A stretch of DNA of 6,242 bases from NCBI GenBank assembly GCA_005882235.1, contig VBCT01000079.1, positions 1-6,242 on the forward strand. Direction: 5' to 3'. Below are positions 1 through 5,039 of this stretch, piece by piece. Source of the stretch: Betaproteobacteria bacterium. GTDB lineage: Bacteria; Pseudomonadota; Gammaproteobacteria; Burkholderiales; SG8-39. Below the pieces are notes generated by a model. The model saw nothing but the letters and a program-made list of their open reading frames with translations, was not told where the DNA came from and did not search any database. Made by a program: the position numbers and the translations under genes. Each line of letters starts with the position of its first letter. The first letter of the stretch is position 1.

Positions 1-1
1 C

Positions 2-241
2 CTCGCCGCGGGCGGCACCGGCGTCGCGAAGCCGCTCACGCGGCGGGACCTGGAAATCGCGAACGCGCTCGGGCCGGAGCTCGCGCGCCAGGGGCTGCTC
101 CTCGTGGGCCTGGACGTGATCGGCGAATACCTGACCGAAATCAACGTCACCAGCCCCACCTGCTTTCAGGAGATCACCCAGCAGACGGGATTCAACGTCG
201 CCGGGATGTTTCTCGACGCCCTGGAAGCCGCCGTAAAGTAG
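2..241 (+). CDS. gshB: Glutathione synthetase, C-terminal part (5' end outside window)
   Basis: This is the last 79 codons of an ATP-grasp glutathione synthetase, ending in TAG at 239-241. The enzyme joins gamma-glutamylcysteine and glycine using ATP in the cytoplasm, the final step of glutathione synthesis. The visible part begins AAGGTGVAKPLT, matching the glycine-rich segment near the C-terminus of the family. It continues with GLDVIG and the highly conserved LTEINVTSPT block, whose Glu and Asn belong to the metal/ATP site, and ends with a helix (GMFLDALEAAV) like that closing E. coli GshB. The reading frame is intact to its stop. Only 12 bp separate it from the EIIA gene, so co-transcription with the PTS genes is likely. 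The gshB-EIIA-HPr-EI order is familiar from betaproteobacteria. The identification is secure; the missing N-terminal portion cannot be judged. Confidence 0.95.
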   Translation, partial: LAAGGTGVAKPLTRRDLEIANALGPELARQGLLLVGLDVIGEYLTEINVTSPTCFQEITQQTGFNVAGMFLDALEAAVK

Positions 242-253
242 CAAAATAAGGTC

Positions 254-667
254 ATGGTCGGAGTTCTCATCGTCGCGCACGGCGCCCTGGGCGAGGCGCT
301 CATCCACGGCGCGAGCCATGTGCTCGGCAAGCGGCCGCTGCAGGTTCAGCAGCTGGGCGTGACGGTCCATGACGATCCCGACGCGATCCTGCCCCAGGCC
401 CAGGAGCTGGTGCGGCAGCTCGACGGCGGCGACGGGGTGCTGGTGCTCACCGATATCTTGGGCGCCACGCCATCGAACATCGCCACGCGCCTGCTCAGGC
501 CCGGCAAGGTCGAGGGCCTGTCGGGGGCGAGCCTTCCCATGCTGATCCGCGCGCTCACCTATCGCGATGAACCGCTTGCCGCGGTGGTCGACAAGGCGAT
601 GAGCGGCGGGCGGGACGGCGTGGTCCACCTGAATTCGGACGCCTGCAATGCCGCGAGCCGAAGTTGA
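254..667 (+). CDS. PTS system EIIA component, mannose family (stand-alone, soluble)
   Basis: This 137-residue single-domain protein resembles the IIA domain of ManX. It should accept a phosphoryl group from HPr on His9, which lies in the opening strand VLIVAHG just as His10 does in E. coli ManX. TDILGATPSNIA (residues 66-77) supplies the conserved Asp67 next to the active site, and GASLPML (91-97) matches the family's GVNIPML segment. There is no linker or IIB domain, and the protein ends where the IIA fold ends. The ATG at 254 is chosen because it places the phosphohistidine strand at the N-terminus as in the family; an AAGG at 248-251 sits very close to it. The gene lies 12 bp after gshB and overlaps the HPr gene by 20 bp. 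No EIIB or EIIC gene is nearby, so a regulatory rather than transport role is inferred. Such genes are sometimes named ptsA, manX or ptsL in different genomes, so no symbol is assigned. Confidence 0.93.
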   Translation: MVGVLIVAHGALGEALIHGASHVLGKRPLQVQQLGVTVHDDPDAILPQAQELVRQLDGGDGVLVLTDILGATPSNIATRLLRPGKVEGLSGASLPMLIRALTYRDEPLAAVVDKAMSGGRDGVVHLNSDACNAASRS

Positions 668-917
668 AATCGTCAACAAGCTGGGACTGCACGCGCGCGC
701 CGCGGCGAAGCTCACGCAGCTCGCGGGGAATTTCGCCGCCGAGGTGTGGCTGCTGCGCAACGGCCGGCGCGTGAACGCGAAAAGCATCATGGGCGTCATG
801 ATGCTCGCCGCAGGCAAGGGCAGCCGCGTCGTCATCGAGGCCGACGGCGAGGACGCGGACAGCGCGCTCGCCGCGGTGGTCCGGCTCATCGCCGAGCGCT
901 TCGGGGAAGAGGAGTAG
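648..917 (+). CDS. ptsH: Phosphocarrier protein HPr
   Basis: HPr is the small phosphocarrier between Enzyme I and EIIA proteins in the cytoplasm. The 89-residue product has the usual size. The active-site histidine is His15 in the motif KLGLHARAAAKL. The second phosphorylation site, recognised by HPr kinase/phosphorylase in organisms that have it, is also present: Ser46 in NAKSIMGVMML, at its canonical spacing from His15. The ATG at 648 gives the standard N-terminus and lies inside the end of the EIIA gene in another frame, so translation of the two is probably coupled. A GGA at 637-639 is a weak ribosome-binding match. The gene ends 7 bp before ptsI. Identification is firm. Whether Ser46 is actually phosphorylated depends on an hprK gene that is not in this window. 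Confidence 0.97.
   Translation: MPRAEVEIVNKLGLHARAAAKLTQLAGNFAAEVWLLRNGRRVNAKSIMGVMMLAAGKGSRVVIEADGEDADSALAAVVRLIAERFGEEE
903..914 (+). promoter_or_regulatory. Ribosome-binding site of ptsI
   Basis: The purine-rich run GGGGAAGAGGAG lies at the very end of ptsH. Its final GGAG is 10 bases before the GTG at 925 and 16 bases before the ATG at 931. This spacing favours GTG 925 as the ptsI start, though ATG 931 is only two codons later and cannot be excluded. Confidence 0.6.
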
Positions 918-924
918 GCTTCCG

Positions 925-2679
925 GTGAAAATGGGCGAGAATCCTCAGGCGAGCAGCGCGAGCTTCACCCTGCACGGCGCGGGCGTTTCCGGGGGAATTG
1001 CGATCGGCCACGCGCACCTCGTCTCGACTGCGCGCCTGGAAGTCGCCCACTACGAGATCGCACCGCAGGGGATAGCCGCGGAGATCGCGCGCTTCGACGC
1101 TGCGATCGCGCAGGTCCGGGGCGAGCTTGCCGCGCTGCAGACGAGCGTGTCCACCGGCGCACCGGCGGAGATGAAGGCGATCCTCAGCCTGCACGCGATG
1201 CTGCTCAACGATTCCAATCTCTCTGCGGTCCCTCGAGAGCTTATCGGCAATCGGCGCTGCAACGCCGAATGGGCCTTGGTGCTGCAGATGGACTACCTCG
1301 TGTCGCAGTTCGACGAGATGGACGACCCGTACCTGCGCGAGCGCAAGCAGGACATCGTGCAGGTGGTCGAGCGGGTGCTGAAGGCGATGCTCGGCACGGG
1401 GCACGCGCCCGCCGAGCCCTCGAGCGAGAAGGAGCTGATCGTGGTGGCGCACGACCTGTCGCCCGCGGACATGATCCTGTTCAAGCAGCACCAGTACGCG
1501 GGCTTCGTGACCGACCTCGGCGGGGTCACCTCCCACACGGCCATCGTCGCGCGCAGCCTCAACATCCCCGCGATCGTGGGCCTGCATCACGCGCGCAGCA
1601 TGATCTGGGAGGGCGAGCTCGTGATCGTCGACGGCCGCGAAGGCGTGCTGATCGTCAATCCCGGCGCGCGGGTGCTCGAGGAATATCGGCAGCTGCGGAG
1701 CGAAATCGAAGCCGAACGGCAGAAGCTGAAGCGCCTGCGCACCGCGCGCTCGGCCACTATGGACGGGGTCACGGTCGACCTTCAGGCCAATATCGAGCTG
1801 CCGCAGGACGTGAAGGAGGCCAACGAAGCAGGAGCCGCCGGAATCGGCCTCTTCCGCAGCGAGTTCCTGTTCCTCAACCGGGACGATCTGCCTTCGGAAG
1901 ACGAGCAGTTCGAGGCCTACCGGGAGGTCGCCGACGCGATGCACGGCCGGCCGGTCACGATCAGGACGCTCGACCTCGGAGCCGACAAGAGCATCAACGG
2001 CGCCGACCGGGGCGGCCCCAATCCCGCGCTCGGCCTTCGCGCGATACGCTTCTGTCTCGCCGAGCCGCAGATGTTCCTGACCCAGCTCCGCGCGATCCTG
2101 CGCGCCTCCCGCCACGGGAAGATACGCCTGCTCATTCCGATGCTCGCCCATGCGCACGAGGTCGAACAGACGCTCGCCGCCGTGCGCCAGGCGAAGGAAA
2201 CGCTCGACGACCACAAGATCCCGTACGACCGGCACATACAGATCGGCGGGATGATCGAGGTGCCGGCCGCGGCGCTGTCCCTGAAATATTTCATCAGCAA
2301 GCTGGATTTTCTTTCGATCGGGACGAACGACCTGATCCAGTACACGCTCGCGATCGATCGCACCGACGATACGGTGGCGCACCTGTACGATCCGCTGCAC
2401 CCGGCAGTGCTGCAGCTGATCGCGCAGACCATCCGTAGCGCGAAGCGCGCCAAGACCCCGGTGGCGGTGTGCGGGGAAATGGCGGGCGATGCGGCCATGA
2501 CGCGCCTTCTGCTCGGCTTCGGGCTGCGCGAGTTTTCCATGCATCCGGCGCAGCTGCTCGCGATCAAGCAACAGGTCCTGCGGACCCGTGTCCGGGAACT
2601 CGAGGAGCCGGCCGCGCGCGTCTACCGCGCGCACGACACCGGAAGGGCGCGCGCCTTGCTCGCGAAGCTCAACGCCTAA
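925..2679 (+). CDS. ptsI: PTS Enzyme I (phosphoenolpyruvate-protein phosphotransferase)
   Basis: Enzyme I takes phosphate from PEP and passes it to HPr, starting the PTS relay. The 584-residue product is close to the 575 residues of E. coli EI. In order it shows: an N-terminal HPr-binding domain with VSGGIAIG near residues 21-28; the phosphohistidine domain with His204 in GGVTSHTAIVAR; and a PEP-binding TIM barrel with GLFRSEFL (308-315, Arg311), TIRTLDLGADK (345-355, Arg347), the metal ligands Glu445 (GGMIEVPAA) and Asp469 (GTNDLIQYTLAIDR), and the catalytic Cys516 in CGEMAGD. These correspond to His189, Arg296, Arg332, Glu431, Asp455 and Cys502 of E. coli EI, all offset by 14-15 residues. 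No GAF domain (as in PtsP) and no fused HPr or EIIA is present. The start is GTG, 7 bp after ptsH, with a good ribosome-binding site. All key residues are intact, so an active enzyme is expected. Confidence 0.97.
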   Translation: MKMGENPQASSASFTLHGAGVSGGIAIGHAHLVSTARLEVAHYEIAPQGIAAEIARFDAAIAQVRGELAALQTSVSTGAPAEMKAILSLHAMLLNDSNLSAVPRELIGNRRCNAEWALVLQMDYLVSQFDEMDDPYLRERKQDIVQVVERVLKAMLGTGHAPAEPSSEKELIVVAHDLSPADMILFKQHQYAGFVTDLGGVTSHTAIVARSLNIPAIVGLHHARSMIWEGELVIVDGREGVLIVNPGARVLEEYRQLRSEIEAERQKLKRLRTARSATMDGVTVDLQANIELPQDVKEANEAGAAGIGLFRSEFLFLNRDDLPSEDEQFEAYREVADAMHGRPVTIRTLDLGADKSINGADRGGPNPALGLRAIRFCLAEPQMFLTQLRAILRASRHGKIRLLIPMLAHAHEVEQTLAAVRQAKETLDDHKIPYDRHIQIGGMIEVPAAALSLKYFISKLDFLSIGTNDLIQYTLAIDRTDDTVAHLYDPLHPAVLQLIAQTIRSAKRAKTPVAVCGEMAGDAAMTRLLLGFGLREFSMHPAQLLAIKQQVLRTRVRELEEPAARVYRAHDTGRARALLAKLNA

Positions 2680-2712
2680 AGCTGCGGCCCGCGGCCCTCC
2701 GCGTCGAGACCG

Positions 2713-3150
2713 ATGCTCCGAGAAGTCCTCATCGTCGAGCAGGACAACCCGGCGCTCAAGCGCCGCTGGTTCGAAAGCGATTACTTCGACCTGTTCATCT
2801 GGCAGGATGCGGGCGGGGCCTTCGTCAGATTCCAGCTGTGCTATGACGTCGAGCTGAACGAGCGCGCCCTGGTATGGAGCGATACCGAGGGCTTCTACCA
2901 CGACGGCGTGGATCACGGCGGCAGCATGGATGGCGGGGTCGGGGAAGCGCCTATCCTGGTGCGCGACGGAAAATTCGATTCGGGGACCGTCGTTCCGCGC
3001 TTCGAGCGCGAGGCGGCCGAGATTCCGGCCGACGTGCGCGATTTTGTCCTCGCCGAAAATGGGCCGCAAGCGCGTGCGGCGCGAGCGCTGGCAGCAGCGC
3101 AAACTCCGGTTCAGGGCGTCTCCAAGGAATTGACGACGACGCCGGGCTGA
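2713..3150 (+). CDS. Conserved-looking hypothetical protein
   Basis: The product is a 145-residue acidic, soluble-looking protein with no signal peptide, no membrane segment and no catalytic motif that I recognise. The N-terminal 60 residues look like a compact domain: RRWFESDYFDLFIWQD (18-32) is followed by FVRFQLCYD (37-45) and ERALVWSD (50-57), alternating aromatic and charged positions as expected of a small beta-rich fold. A Gly/Asp/His-rich stretch follows (GVDHGGSMDGGVGEAP, 65-80), then PILVRDGKFDSGTVVPRFE (80-98). The last 30 or so residues are Ala-rich and low in complexity. I have an impression of similar unnamed proteins in environmental proteobacteria but assign no family. The gene starts 33 bp after ptsI with only a weak GAG (2706-2708) upstream, and may ride on the PTS transcript. 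Its end overlaps the presumed metX promoter. Codon use matches its neighbours, supporting a real gene. Confidence 0.75.
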   Translation: MLREVLIVEQDNPALKRRWFESDYFDLFIWQDAGGAFVRFQLCYDVELNERALVWSDTEGFYHDGVDHGGSMDGGVGEAPILVRDGKFDSGTVVPRFEREAAEIPADVRDFVLAENGPQARAARALAAAQTPVQGVSKELTTTPG

Positions 3151-3158
3151 GGTAAGTT
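3130..3158 (+). promoter_or_regulatory. Candidate sigma-70-type promoter for metX-metW
   Basis: TTGACG at 3130-3135 matches the -35 consensus at five of six positions. After a 17-bp spacer, TAAGTT at 3153-3158 is a poor -10 match (three of six). Initiation about 7 bases further on, near 3165, would begin the transcript just before the 5' strand of the riboswitch P1 stem at 3167. The -35 lies inside the last codons of the hypothetical gene. The position is persuasive, but the -10 box is weak and the call is inference. Confidence 0.4.
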
Positions 3159-3165
3159 CCTGCTT

Positions 3166-3243
3166 CGCGCCGATTTGATCATCAGCTTGCAGGCGCCGCC
3201 GGGCCGTAGCCGGGCGTAAAACAAATATTGCTAAAGCGAGGGC
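3166..3243 (+). promoter_or_regulatory. SAM-II (SAM_alpha) riboswitch aptamer upstream of metX
   Basis: This RNA element senses S-adenosylmethionine and shuts off methionine synthesis genes. Stem P1 pairs GCGCC (3167-3171) with GGCGC (3192-3196). The 5' strand of P1 is followed directly by GATTTGA (3172-3178), matching the conserved U-rich loop that forms the triplex around the ligand. Beyond P1 an A-rich joint (TAAAACAAAT, 3217-3226) leads to GCTAAAGC (3230-3237), the conserved 3' core. That core can pair with GCTTGC of the P1 loop (3185-3190) as pseudoknot P2: G3230-C3190, C3231-G3189, A3233-U3188, A3234-U3187, G3236-C3186, C3237-G3185, with U3232 and A3235 unpaired. This is the SAM-II arrangement as I remember it from characterised metX/metA leaders. 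An extra hairpin at 3197-3216 enlarges the joint. The place before metX and the preserved core make this a strong call, made without a covariance search. Confidence 0.87.
3197..3216 (+). other. Accessory hairpin inserted in the SAM-II riboswitch
   Basis: CGCC (3197-3200) pairs with GGCG (3213-3216) and GGC (3202-3204) pairs with GCC (3209-3211), separated by a single G.G mismatch (3201/3212) and closed by the tetraloop CGTA (3205-3208). It stacks directly after the 3' strand of P1 and before the A-rich joint. Minimal SAM-II aptamers lack it. It probably acts as a neutral or stabilising insertion, since no conserved aptamer base lies within it. Confidence 0.65.
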
Positions 3244-3256
3244 GACCCGTTTAGCA
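3229..3256 (+). promoter_or_regulatory. Putative antiterminator of the metX riboswitch
   Basis: TGCTAAA (3229-3235) and TTTAGCA (3250-3256) are exact reverse complements and can form a 7-bp stem; inside it GGG (3240-3242) can pair with CCC (3246-3248) across CGA. The left arm is the 3' core of the SAM-II aptamer and the right arm is most of the upper 5' arm of the terminator. Pairing here is incompatible both with the SAM-bound pseudoknot and with the terminator. This is the expected ligand-free, transcription-on conformation. The complementarity is seen directly; the regulatory role is inferred. Confidence 0.7.
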
Positions 3257-3282
3257 GGCAAGCTGAGCGGGTTTTTTATTTT
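3245..3282 (+). terminator. Intrinsic terminator ending at the metX start codon
   Basis: An 11-bp stem with no mismatch pairs 3245-3255 (ACCCGTTTAGC) with 3262-3272 (GCTGAGCGGGT), including two G-U pairs, around a six-base loop AGGCAA. It is followed by T-rich TTTTTATTTT (3273-3282), and the ATG of metX begins at 3283. Its lower stem is GC-rich, as required for an efficient terminator. As the expression platform of the SAM-II element it should form when SAM is bound. It would also stop read-through from the upstream PTS/hypothetical transcripts. Confidence 0.85.
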
Positions 3283-4431
3283 ATGGCGCCAAGAAACGGG
3301 ACAGAGCCGCGATCGGTGGGTGCGGTCAGGCCGCAAACGCTGAGCTTCACCGAACCGCTCCGCTTTCGCAGCGGAGCGGTTCTGGATTCGTACGATCTCG
3401 TCTACGAGACCTACGGGACGCTGAACGCGGCGAAATCGAACGCCGTGCTCGCCTGCCACGCTCTCAACGCCGCGCACCACGTGGCCGGCTACTACGCCGA
3501 CGACCCGGACAACCTCGGCTGGTGGGACAACATGATCGGGCCCGGCAAGCCGGTGGACACCGAGAAATTCTTCGTGGTGGGCGTCAACAACGTCGGCGGC
3601 TGCTTCGGCTCGACCGGCCCGAAGAGCGTCGACCCCGGATCCGGGAAGCCCTACGGTTCCTCGTTCCCCGTCGTCACGGTCGAGGACTGGGTGGACGCGC
3701 AGGCGAGGCTTGCCGACCGGCTGGGCATAGCTTCCTTTGCCGCCGTGATGGGAGGGAGCCTCGGCGCGATGCAGGCGCTGCAATGGACGATCGGCTATCC
3801 GGACCGCATTCGCAACGCCGTCGTCGTCGCGGCCGCGCCCAGGCTCTCGGCGCAGAACATCGCCTTCAACGAAGTGGCGCGCCAGGCGATCACCACCGAC
3901 CCGGATTTCCACGGCGGCGACTACTACGAGCACGGCGTGGTCCCGCGCAGGGGCCTGCGCCTTGCGCGCATGATCGGCCACATCACGTACCTGTCGGATG
4001 ACGCGATGATGGAGAAGTTCGGCAGAGCCCTGCGCTCGGACTCGATCCAGTTCCATTTCGACGTCGATTTCGAGATCGAGTCCTACCTGCGGCACCAGGG
4101 CGACAAGTTCTCCGAGTATTTCGACGCCAACACCTATTTGCTGATCACGCGCGCTCTCGACTATTTCGACCCGGCGGCCGCGCACGACAACGATCTGTCG
4201 AGGGCGCTCGCCGCGGCACGCGCCCGGTTCCTGGTCGTGTCGTTCACCTCGGACTGGCGTTTTGCGCCGCCGCGCTCGCGCGAGATCGTCAAGGCGCTGC
4301 TCGACAACCGCTGCGACGTGTCCTACGCGGAGATCGATGCGCCGCACGGGCACGACGCATTCCTGCTCGATGACGCGCGCTACCACGCGCTCGTCAAGGC
4401 CTACTTCGACGGTGTCTTCGAGCGCCTATGA
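3283..4431 (+). CDS. metX: Homoserine O-acyltransferase (MetX family)
   Basis: This alpha/beta-hydrolase-fold enzyme activates homoserine by O-acylation, the committed step of methionine synthesis. The 382-residue product has the usual length. The catalytic triad is visible: Ser159 in the nucleophile elbow VMGGSLGAMQALQW, Asp324 in FTSDWRFAPP and His357 in PHGHDAFLLD. Further family blocks are YETYGTLN (41-48), ACHALNAAHHVAGY (57-70), FFVVGVNNVGGCFGSTGP (96-113) and AAAPRLSAQNIAFNEVAR (183-200). The acyl donor is uncertain. Arg326 in SDWRF, instead of the DWLYPP-type sequence of acetyltransferases, is the pattern I associate with proteobacterial MetX proteins that use succinyl-CoA (metXS). 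The ATG at 3283 fits the family's N-terminus; a GTG at 3319 is a less likely alternative. The ribosome-binding site is weak and lies within the terminator's 3' arm. The gene is controlled by the SAM-II leader and overlaps metW by 4 bp. Confidence 0.95.
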   Translation: MAPRNGTEPRSVGAVRPQTLSFTEPLRFRSGAVLDSYDLVYETYGTLNAAKSNAVLACHALNAAHHVAGYYADDPDNLGWWDNMIGPGKPVDTEKFFVVGVNNVGGCFGSTGPKSVDPGSGKPYGSSFPVVTVEDWVDAQARLADRLGIASFAAVMGGSLGAMQALQWTIGYPDRIRNAVVVAAAPRLSAQNIAFNEVARQAITTDPDFHGGDYYEHGVVPRRGLRLARMIGHITYLSDDAMMEKFGRALRSDSIQFHFDVDFEIESYLRHQGDKFSEYFDANTYLLITRALDYFDPAAAHDNDLSRALAAARARFLVVSFTSDWRFAPPRSREIVKALLDNRCDVSYAEIDAPHGHDAFLLDDARYHALVKAYFDGVFERL

Positions 4432-5039
4432 GCGCGGAGGAACAGGGCGCGCGCGCGGACCGCTCCGATTTCCACGCGATCGCCGCCTGGATCAGGCCGG
4501 ATTCCACGGTGCTCGACCTGGGCTGCGGCGACGGGACCCTGCTCAGGTACCTGAGGCAGGCCCGCAACGCGCGCGGCTACGGAATCGACATAGCCGACGC
4601 CAACGTGCTCGCCTGCGTGAAAAACGGCGTCAACGTCATCCAGAGCGATCTCGAGCGGGGCCTCGCGGGTTTCGACCCGGGCTCCTTCGATTGCGTGATC
4701 CTGTCGCAGACGCTGCAGGCGGTGCGGCACACCGAGGAGATCCTGCTCGAGATGCTGCGCGTCGGGCGCGAGGCGATCGTCTCGTTCCCGAACTTCGGCC
4801 GCTGGGACCTGCGGCTGCAGATCGCTCTGGGAAGAATGCCGGTCTCGCCGGAGCTGCCCTACGAGTGGTACAACACGCCCAACGTGCACCTCTTCACCAT
4901 CGCCGATTTCGAGTCGTTCTGCTCGAGCCATGGCATCCGCATTCTCGAGCGCGTCGCCCTCAACCGCGGCAGGCCCGTGAGGACGTTCGCGAATTTCTTC
5001 GGCGGCGTCGCCGTCTACCGCTTCGAGAAGCGGCGCTAG
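4428..5039 (+). CDS. metW: Methionine biosynthesis protein MetW
   Basis: MetW is a small class I methyltransferase-like protein that pairs genetically and functionally with MetX in many proteobacteria and is thought to be needed for MetX activity or its regulation. The 203-residue product has the glycine-rich SAM-binding motif I, VLDLGCGDGTLL (28-39). An acidic residue, Asp54 in YGIDI, sits at the end of strand 2 where the ribose is held. SFDCVILSQTLQAVRH (86-101) follows as the motif IV region, with the family-typical VSFPNFGRWDLRLQIALGRMP (118-138) and the NTPNVHLFTIADFESFC block (149-165). Length and content are normal for MetW. The start overlaps the metX stop (ATGA, 4428-4431), so translation is coupled to MetX and falls under the same riboswitch. 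No strong separate ribosome-binding site is present. Whether it methylates any substrate is unknown. Confidence 0.95.
   Translation: MSAEEQGARADRSDFHAIAAWIRPDSTVLDLGCGDGTLLRYLRQARNARGYGIDIADANVLACVKNGVNVIQSDLERGLAGFDPGSFDCVILSQTLQAVRHTEEILLEMLRVGREAIVSFPNFGRWDLRLQIALGRMPVSPELPYEWYNTPNVHLFTIADFESFCSSHGIRILERVALNRGRPVRTFANFFGGVAVYRFEKRR
5025..5030 (+). promoter_or_regulatory. Ribosome-binding site of the oxidoreductase gene
   Basis: GAGAAG lies 8 bases before the GTG at 5039. It supports initiation at that GTG, which overlaps the metW stop codon, rather than at an ATG further inside the frame. Confidence 0.5.

Noticed and set aside
1269..2438. A 389-codon + strand open frame in another frame within ptsI
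   Set aside because: The Arg/Ala/Gly/Pro-rich translation without motifs is typical of an out-of-frame reading of GC-rich sequence, and ptsI carries every catalytic residue in its own frame.
2680..2712. GC-rich stretch after ptsI with GCGG...CCGC complementarity, considered as a terminator
   Set aside because: The stem is short, has no T-tract, and the next gene begins only 33 bp on; termination here is not supported.
3319..3321. GTG as an alternative metX start
   Set aside because: It would remove part of the N-terminal segment seen in similar MetX proteins and has no better ribosome-binding site than ATG 3283. It is kept only as a minor possibility.
886..4386. A 1166-codon open frame on the - strand spanning ptsI, the hypothetical gene, the metX leader and most of metX
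   Set aside because: It lies opposite several firmly identified + strand genes. Its product is Arg/Val/Asp/His-rich with no recognisable domain, and long antisense open frames are expected in GC-rich genes with strong third-position bias. It also runs through the riboswitch region, which has its own explanation.
4401..4931. A 176-codon - strand open frame opposite metW
   Set aside because: It is a shadow of metW, which is well supported by its SAM-binding motif and operon position.
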